From: Gordonia polyisoprenivorans NBRC 16320 = JCM 10675
GTDB taxonomy: Bacteria > Actinomycetota > Actinomycetes > Mycobacteriales > Mycobacteriaceae
Reading direction: 5' to 3'
Length of the DNA stretch: 64,000 nt
NCBI RefSeq assembly: GCF_000241325.1
Contig: NZ_BAEI01000031.1
Coordinates: forward strand, 62,001-126,000
The translations under genes were made by a program, and so were the position numbers. The notes below the pieces were generated by a model, which was not told the origin of the DNA, did no database searches, and saw nothing but the letters and a program-made list of their open reading frames with translations. Positions 59,285 to 64,000 of this stretch are shown piece by piece. The first letter of the stretch is position 1; each line of letters starts with the position of its first letter.

Positions 59285-60505
59285 TCAGATCGTCTCGGAC
59301 CGCACCATCGCCAGTCCCAGGCCGACGGCGCCCAGCACACCGACGAAGACGGCGACACCGCTCCAGCCGAAAGACGAGAACACCAGGCCGCCAACGGCTC
59401 CCACCACTGAGCTGCCGAGGTAGTAGTGGAACAGGTACAACGACGACGCCTCGGCGCGATGGGTGGTGGCCCGCGCCGACACCGCGCCGCTCGCCACCGA
59501 GTGCGCCCCGAAGAAGCCCGCGGTGAACAGGAACATGCCCACCAGCACCGACCAGAGATGTTCGGGGACAGTGACTCCCAGGCCGGTGAGCATCACCACG
59601 ATCGAGGCGGCCAGCACTGTCCGGCGGCCGATGCGGTCGGCGAGCCGGCCGGCCAGCGCCGAGGAGGCGGTGCCGGCGAGGTACATGAAGAAGATCGACG
59701 CGATCACCGCCTCACCGAGGTCGAACGGGCTCTGCAGCAACCGATAGGTGAGGTAGTTGTAGACCGTCACGAAGCCACCCATCAACACGAAACCGATGAG
59801 GAACAGCGGTAGTAGTCGGCGATCGGCGAGGTGCGACAAGAGGTTTCGCGCGGTGACCGACGGGGATACCCGACGCGGGGTGAAGAATCGGGAGGCCGGG
59901 ATCGTCCGCCAGAAGAGCAGCGCGAAACCGAGTGAGGCCAGACACGCGATCTCCAGTGCCCACTGCCATGACATCACATCGACGGCGAACCCGGGGATGA
60001 GCCGGCCGACGAGACCGCCGATGGTGGTGCCCGCCACGTAGCGACCCATCGCGGTGCCCAACGAGCGACCCTCCACCTCCTCGGCGAGGTAGGCCATCGC
60101 CACCGCAGGCACCCCCGCGCACAGAACGCCCTGGAGGGCGCGCCCGGCGAGCAGGACGTCGATCGACGGCGACCACGGCAACACGACGCCGATCGCCGAC
60201 GCGGCGACCGCGGAGATCACCATGACCCGTACGCGCCCGAAACGTTCCGACGCGACACTCGCCGGGATGATCGCGATCGCGAGGAAACCGGTGGTCAGAG
60301 AGACCGCGAGCGCCGACGTCGTCGGCGATGTCCCGAAGTGCTCCGACAGATGCGGTAGCAGGGCCTGCACGTAATACAGGGCCATGAACGTCGTCATACC
60401 GGCCGCGAACAGGGCGACGGTGGCGCGCCGATAGCCCGGTGAGCCCAGGGCGTGACGGGTCTGGGGAAGCGCGGGTGCGGCGATGCCGTCTGTTGTGGTG
60501 CTCAC
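59285..60505 (-). CDS. MFS transporter (YnfM-like drug/metabolite efflux)
   Basis: A 406-residue protein with 12 predicted helices. The loop 2-3 motif VASERFGRVRVMVISAVAAS and its second-half counterpart ALAGRLADRIGRRTVLAASI are the MFS signatures; ALYYVQALLPHLSEHFG starts the transport core. GTG 60505 is chosen; GTG 60532 is possible. It converges on the E1-like gene and diverges from a LysR regulator with an 18-base palindrome between them, the usual layout of a regulated efflux pump. Substrate unknown. Confidence 0.88.
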   Translation of the reverse strand: MSTTTDGIAAPALPQTRHALGSPGYRRATVALFAAGMTTFMALYYVQALLPHLSEHFGTSPTTSALAVSLTTGFLAIAIIPASVASERFGRVRVMVISAVAASAIGVVLPWSPSIDVLLAGRALQGVLCAGVPAVAMAYLAEEVEGRSLGTAMGRYVAGTTIGGLVGRLIPGFAVDVMSWQWALEIACLASLGFALLFWRTIPASRFFTPRRVSPSVTARNLLSHLADRRLLPLFLIGFVLMGGFVTVYNYLTYRLLQSPFDLGEAVIASIFFMYLAGTASSALAGRLADRIGRRTVLAASIVVMLTGLGVTVPEHLWSVLVGMFLFTAGFFGAHSVASGAVSARATTHRAEASSLYLFHYYLGSSVVGAVGGLVFSSFGWSGVAVFVGVLGAVGLGLAMVRSETI

Positions 60506-60561
60506 TGTTCCAGCGTGAGCCCGACTCTCCACATGCTCAAAATGAATCTTTGTAGACTTGT

Positions 60562-60579
60562 TTATTCACTAATGAATAA
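60562..60579. promoter_or_regulatory. LysR-type operator between the MFS and lysR genes
   Basis: TTATTCACTAATGAATAA is a palindrome with 7-base arms and an AT-rich centre, of the T-N11-A kind. It lies 17 bases before the lysR ATG and 57 bases from the MFS start. Its AT content is far above that of the surroundings. Confidence 0.65.
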
Positions 60580-60595
60580 GCGCAGCTAGCATGGC

Positions 60596-61492
60596 ATGGT
60601 GCATGACGAGATCGAGTGGTTCATCACCATTGCCGAGGCCGAGAACCTGACGGCGGCCGGTGAGCGGCTCGCCGTCTCGCAGCCGACCCTGTCGCGATTC
60701 GTGGGCAGGCTCGAGCGAGAGGTCGGCGTTGCGCTGTTCGACCGGCATGGCCGACGTCTGGCGCTGAACGCCTACGGCCGTGTCTACCTCGAACGGGCGC
60801 GTCGCGCGCACGCACAACTCGACGCCGCACGCCGGGAAATCGACGACATGCGACGACCGACGCGAGGTGTGGTCCGGCTGGCTTTCCTGCATTCGTTCGG
60901 CATCAGCCTGGTGCCGCAACTCATCCGGGCATTCCGCGAGCGCAATCCGGGTGCGGGATTCACCCTCGCGCAGGACTCCGTGGCCACCGTCGTCGAGCAC
61001 ATCGAGACCGGCGACGCCGATCTGGCCATCGTCGCGCCGCGGCCGATGCGGACCGACATGGCGTGGCAGCCGATCGCGCAACAGAATCTGGCGCTCGTCG
61101 TGCCGCGTGGTCACCGCTTTGCCGGCCGGACGAGTATCGGTCTGGCAGAGGCCGCCGACGAGGAGTTCATCGTCATGCAACACGGATTCGGCATGCGCCG
61201 GATCTTCGACGAGCTGTGTGCGTCCGCCGACATCACCCCGACCATCACGTTCGAGTCGGCCGAGCTCGCGACGATCGCCGGGCTGGTCGGGGCGGGCCTG
61301 GGAGTGGGTGTGGTCCCCGTCGACGATGCGAACCGGGTCGCCGACGTCGTGTTCGTCCCGCTGGCTGGTGAGACACGTGAGATCGGGTTGACGTGGTTTC
61401 GACCGCGACCACTTCCGGTGGCGGCTGAGCGGTTTCGGGTGTTTGTCGGAGAGTTTGCCGCCGGTGGTGCGGAATCGGCAGCGGGGCAGTAG
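60596..61492 (+). CDS. LysR-family transcriptional regulator
   Basis: A 298-residue regulator. The winged helix-turn-helix is IAEAENLTAAGERLAVSQPT with LSRFVGRLEREVGVALFDRH, and the effector domain covers residues about 90-295 (GVVRLAFLHSFGISLVPQLI, VGAGLGVGVVPVDDANRVAD). It starts 90 bases from the divergent MFS gene, across the palindrome at 60562, and so most likely controls the pump and itself. Confidence 0.92.
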   Translation: MVHDEIEWFITIAEAENLTAAGERLAVSQPTLSRFVGRLEREVGVALFDRHGRRLALNAYGRVYLERARRAHAQLDAARREIDDMRRPTRGVVRLAFLHSFGISLVPQLIRAFRERNPGAGFTLAQDSVATVVEHIETGDADLAIVAPRPMRTDMAWQPIAQQNLALVVPRGHRFAGRTSIGLAEAADEEFIVMQHGFGMRRIFDELCASADITPTITFESAELATIAGLVGAGLGVGVVPVDDANRVADVVFVPLAGETREIGLTWFRPRPLPVAAERFRVFVGEFAAGGAESAAGQ

Positions 61493-61652
61493 GTCTCGAG
61501 GACGGTGCATTCGGGCGGTTTGTCCGATAGTTCGGATTGACTGGTGGGCAAGGTAATTCGGTCAACCGAGGTCCATCGGCCGAGCGGCGCAATGGTGTCA
61601 TACTCGCGTGGTGGGGTGAGTTCCCCGCGAGGTGATCAGGGAGGTAAGGCCA

Positions 61653-62432
61653 GTGAACGCTCCGTTGGACCCCGTTGCGAGTGCGCGGCTCGCCGAGAGT
61701 GGTCGGCTCTTCACCTCGGATTTGTCGATCGACGAATTCGTCCTGGTCGAGTCGGCGGGATTCGAGCCGCTGGGTCTGGTGATGGGGACGTCGGTGTATC
61801 ACGTCGGCATCCAGACCGCGTCGATCCGGCAGAGCACGGAGATGCAGGTGCTCACCTCTGCGATGTACAACGTCCGCGAGAACGCCATGGCGCGGATGCA
61901 GGCCGAGGCCGACGCGCTGCACGCCGATGGGATCGTCGGTGTGCGACTGGAATGGCGGCCGCACGGCGCCTCGCCGGAGCACATCGAATACCTGGCGATC
62001 GGCACCGCGGTGCGGTTCACCGCGAAGCCCGGCGCCTATCGTCGTCCCGACGGGCGGGCGTTCAGCTCGCATCTGTCGGGTCAGGACCTGTTCAAACTCT
62101 CGCAGGCCGGGTACGCGCCGGTCGCGTTCACCTTGGGTAACTGCGTGTATCACGTTGCAGTGCAGGGATTCATGCAGACGCTCAAGCAGATGGGCCGCAA
62201 CGTGGAGATGCCGCAGTGGACGCAGGCCTACTACGAGGCGCGAGAACTCGCGATGACGCGCATGCAGTCCGAGGCCGAGCGTGACGGGGGTACGGGCATC
62301 GTCGGGGTGCAATTCTCGGTGTCCGAATGGGTTTGGGGGCCACACACATTGGAGTTCTTCGTGATCGGTACCGCAGTACGGCGAACCGGAGAGCCCACCC
62401 CGGTGCGTCCCTCGCCCGTCCTGTCCTTCTGA
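61653..62432 (+). CDS. Protein with two YbjQ-like domains
   Basis: A 259-residue protein made of two similar halves of the YbjQ/DUF74 heavy-metal-binding-like fold. The first has LGLVMGTSVYHVGIQTASIR, then ENAMARMQAEADALHADGIV and LAIGTAVRF; the second repeats it as FTLGNCVYHVAVQGFMQTLK, ELAMTRMQSEAERDGGTGIV and FVIGTAVRR. GTG 61653 follows GGGAGG by about 9 bases. The molecular role of the family is unknown. It forms a pair with the next gene 2 bases away. Confidence 0.8.
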   Translation: MNAPLDPVASARLAESGRLFTSDLSIDEFVLVESAGFEPLGLVMGTSVYHVGIQTASIRQSTEMQVLTSAMYNVRENAMARMQAEADALHADGIVGVRLEWRPHGASPEHIEYLAIGTAVRFTAKPGAYRRPDGRAFSSHLSGQDLFKLSQAGYAPVAFTLGNCVYHVAVQGFMQTLKQMGRNVEMPQWTQAYYEARELAMTRMQSEAERDGGTGIVGVQFSVSEWVWGPHTLEFFVIGTAVRRTGEPTPVRPSPVLSF

Positions 62433-62434
62433 TC

Positions 62435-62833
62435 ATGACCATCCCTGACTCCGAGAGGTTCGACGTTGATTCCGCGACAAGGGTTCTCGCGGCGGTGCTG
62501 ACATCGCCGGCGGGCGCGTGTACGGCCATCGGAGCGTTCGCCGATGTGCCCGGACTCGTCTATCGGGCCGAGCAACCCGCCAGGCTGCTCCGTGCCGCCA
62601 AGCCGCCGGTGCTACGTGCGGGGGAGTGGGAGTTCGTGGCGACGGGGCCGGGCGCGGCACCGATGGAACTGCGCCACACCGTACGCGGCATCACATTGCA
62701 GACCGAGCGACCCGCGCCGTCGGACGCGGCACGTCGACTCGCCGTCGAAGTGCTCTCCGCCGCACAGCAACTCGGCTCGGAGACCGACATCGCCGTGCAC
62801 TCGGCGCTCTACGGTCTCGCCGCGATCGTCTGA
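62435..62833 (+). CDS. Hypothetical protein linked to the YbjQ-domain gene
   Basis: A 132-residue protein starting 2 bases after the YbjQ-domain gene, so clearly in one operon with it. It is Ala-rich and soluble, with no signal peptide or transmembrane helix (RFDVDSATRVLAAVLTSPAG at the start, RHTVRGITLQTERPAPSDAA in the middle). I do not recognise a family. Its 3' end overlaps the convergent gene at 62809 by 25 bases. Confidence 0.7.
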   Translation: MTIPDSERFDVDSATRVLAAVLTSPAGACTAIGAFADVPGLVYRAEQPARLLRAAKPPVLRAGEWEFVATGPGAAPMELRHTVRGITLQTERPAPSDAARRLAVEVLSAAQQLGSETDIAVHSALYGLAAIV

Positions 62834-63627
62834 ACGCTCCGGCGGGCGGCGAGGACCTTGTCGGCCAGGTCGTCGGGATGGATGTTGCGTCGTGGGCGTA
62901 CGGCGTCCATCGTCCGCAGGCGTCCGGCGAAGCGAGACAGTGCCCGGCGGTCGGCCGCCGAGACCGTGATCCCCAACATCTGCGCGGCCACCGGATGCTG
63001 GATCGCGCGCACCGCCCGGGTCGGAAGCTGCTGGAACAGCCAATAATCCGGGCGCAGCAACTGATCCCGATACCAGTCGAGGCCCGGTACCGGATCGAGT
63101 TCGGTGGCCAGCGCATGCGTGAAGTAGTCGCCGAAGTCGTCGAGCGAGGCGGGCATCTCCCGTGCCGAGATCCCGTACCGCCGATACCACTCGCAGGTCT
63201 CGTCGTAGAGCCGACGCTTGTCGTCGGCGTCGAGACCACCGAAGAACACCTCGACACAGGTGAACAGGGCATCCACGTAGGTGGCGTGCTCGAAGAAGAA
63301 CACCGACGGATTCAGTGCGTGATACGCACGTCCGTCCGGTCGGCGTCCGCGAAACGAGTCGTGGCTGTAGCGGATGAGGCGCACCTCGTCGAAGCCGGCG
63401 TCGTATCCCGACCGGATGATGCACGGCACGGTGCGCTGTTTGTGCACGAACACCCGTCGCGGAACGATGGAGAACTCGTGCGTCGCCGCGGCGATCGACG
63501 GGTGCAACATCTGCAACGACACCGCTCGGCAGATCGACATCACGAAACGTCGATCGGCGAGAAAACGCCACAGCAGCGATGTCTCGTCGAGTCGAATGCG
63601 TGCGGCACCGGAACGTGCTGACGTCAT
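62809..63627 (-). CDS. Oxygenase MpaB-like (DUF2236) protein
   Basis: A 272-residue helical protein with the DUF2236/MpaB pattern: LLWRFLADRRFVMSICRAVS with MLHPSIAAATHEFS, VRLIRYSHDSFRG, and ALNPSVFFFEHATYVDALFT. ATG 63627 is the homologous start; the frame continues upstream without similarity. Members include latex-clearing-protein-like and mycophenolic-acid-type enzymes, suspected to bind haem through conserved histidines such as those in MLHPS. The substrate is unknown. It overlaps the convergent hypothetical gene by 25 bases. Confidence 0.82.
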   Translation of the reverse strand: MTSARSGAARIRLDETSLLWRFLADRRFVMSICRAVSLQMLHPSIAAATHEFSIVPRRVFVHKQRTVPCIIRSGYDAGFDEVRLIRYSHDSFRGRRPDGRAYHALNPSVFFFEHATYVDALFTCVEVFFGGLDADDKRRLYDETCEWYRRYGISAREMPASLDDFGDYFTHALATELDPVPGLDWYRDQLLRPDYWLFQQLPTRAVRAIQHPVAAQMLGITVSAADRRALSRFAGRLRTMDAVRPRRNIHPDDLADKVLAARRSVQTIAARP

Positions 63628-63805
63628 CGTGGCCCCCCGACCTCGTGTGAGTGTGTCCACGATAGCGCGAGACCGGGCCGAGATGGCGCGAGCCGGGGCC
63701 GCGATCGACGATGTGCGGCAATCGGGACACCGCGCGGCGGTAAGCTCACCGGCATCGACCCGGGTGCACCCGAGACCGACACGGCAACCGAGACAGGGCA
63801 CGACG

Positions 63806-64000
63806 ATGACCCACTGGTTCGACCACGCCATCGTGGCCACCGGTCGTCTGCCGCTGTTCCTGTTCCTCCTCGCGTTCATCGCGACATTCCTGTTCATCCG
63901 GATCAGCGTGCGGCTCATCCGCGCGCAGGTGCGCTGGTGGCCGGGCAACGTCACGCCCGGCGGGATGCACCTGCACCACGAGTTCTTCGGAGTCATCGCG
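63806..64000 (+). CDS. Membrane protein, 3' end cut by window edge
   Basis: The first 65 residues of a gene starting at ATG 63806. MTHWFDHAIVATGRLPLFLF leads into a hydrophobic helix (LFLLAFIATFLFIRISVRLI), then a loop ending VTPGGMHLHHEFFGVIA where the window stops. The HLHHEFFG string is distinctive and could be a metal site, but I do not know the family. It diverges from the MpaB-like gene; the 178-base spacer shows no clear motif. Confidence 0.7.
   Translation, partial: MTHWFDHAIVATGRLPLFLFLLAFIATFLFIRISVRLIRAQVRWWPGNVTPGGMHLHHEFFGVIA

Overview
The window is high-GC actinobacterial chromosome, most like Gordonia or a close relative in the Mycobacteriales. The evidence is a mycothiol-dependent formaldehyde dehydrogenase, a sigK-rskA operon in the same gene order as Mycobacterium tuberculosis Rv0449c-Rv0444c, a 13E12/DUF222-type HNH gene, and a Baeyer-Villiger monooxygenase that I recognise as close to the acetone monooxygenase AcmA of Gordonia sp. 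TY-5. I found no tRNA, rRNA, CRISPR array, transposase, integrase or prophage gene. The contents are almost all catabolic operons, each with its own regulator.

Layout. 1-9 kb: DinB-like gene (cut by the edge), flavin-binding protein, acyl-CoA synthetase, GAF-LuxR and IclR regulators, 4-hydroxybenzoate hydroxylase (pobA) divergent from an aldehyde dehydrogenase, then two divergent small proteins that share a Rho-N/SAP-like C-terminus. 9-19 kb: an AcoR/MimR-like activator without a visible GAFTGA motif, divergent from acmA (ketone monooxygenase), acmB (esterase) and a secondary alcohol dehydrogenase; then a kinase-like/LuxR fusion regulator, mscR with a metallo-beta-lactamase partner, and DoxX. 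19-31 kb, minus strand: one long operon for glycine betaine to glycine (gbcA, gbcB, soxB, soxD, soxA, soxG, purU, dimethylglycine oxidase), ending with an IclR regulator. 31-36 kb: SulP transporter, ATP-dependent DNA ligase, HNH/DUF222 gene. 36-43 kb, minus strand: choline to betaine operon (betB, permease, choline oxidase-like codA) ending in a cNMP/CBS/DUF294 signalling protein. 43-50 kb, minus strand: sigK/rskA operon with lipid-modifying genes, then YccF. 50-55 kb: GAF regulator, ThcA-like aldehyde dehydrogenase, DUF779 protein, secreted protein. 55-64 kb: PIG-L deacetylase, Lrp regulator with a transketolase/E1-like enzyme, MFS pump with divergent LysR, YbjQ protein, MpaB-like protein and a membrane protein cut by the edge.

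How it fits together. The choline and betaine operons form a complete inferred route choline -> betaine aldehyde -> betaine -> dimethylglycine -> sarcosine -> glycine. Their two upstream regions share a 42-base block with 36 identical positions, which points to common control. The demethylations release one-carbon units, and the acmAB route would release methanol from methyl acetate. Formaldehyde from either source could go to MscR, and 10-formyl-tetrahydrofolate to PurU.

Non-coding structure worth noting: an 83-base palindromic element with 18-base arms, present at two convergent gene junctions in opposite orientation; a second intergenic repeat family (core GGTCTCGAGGCTCGCC ... CACCTCGACCA) at four junctions; tandem repeats inside soxB and soxG; and a SigK-like, apparently leaderless promoter in front of the sigK operon.
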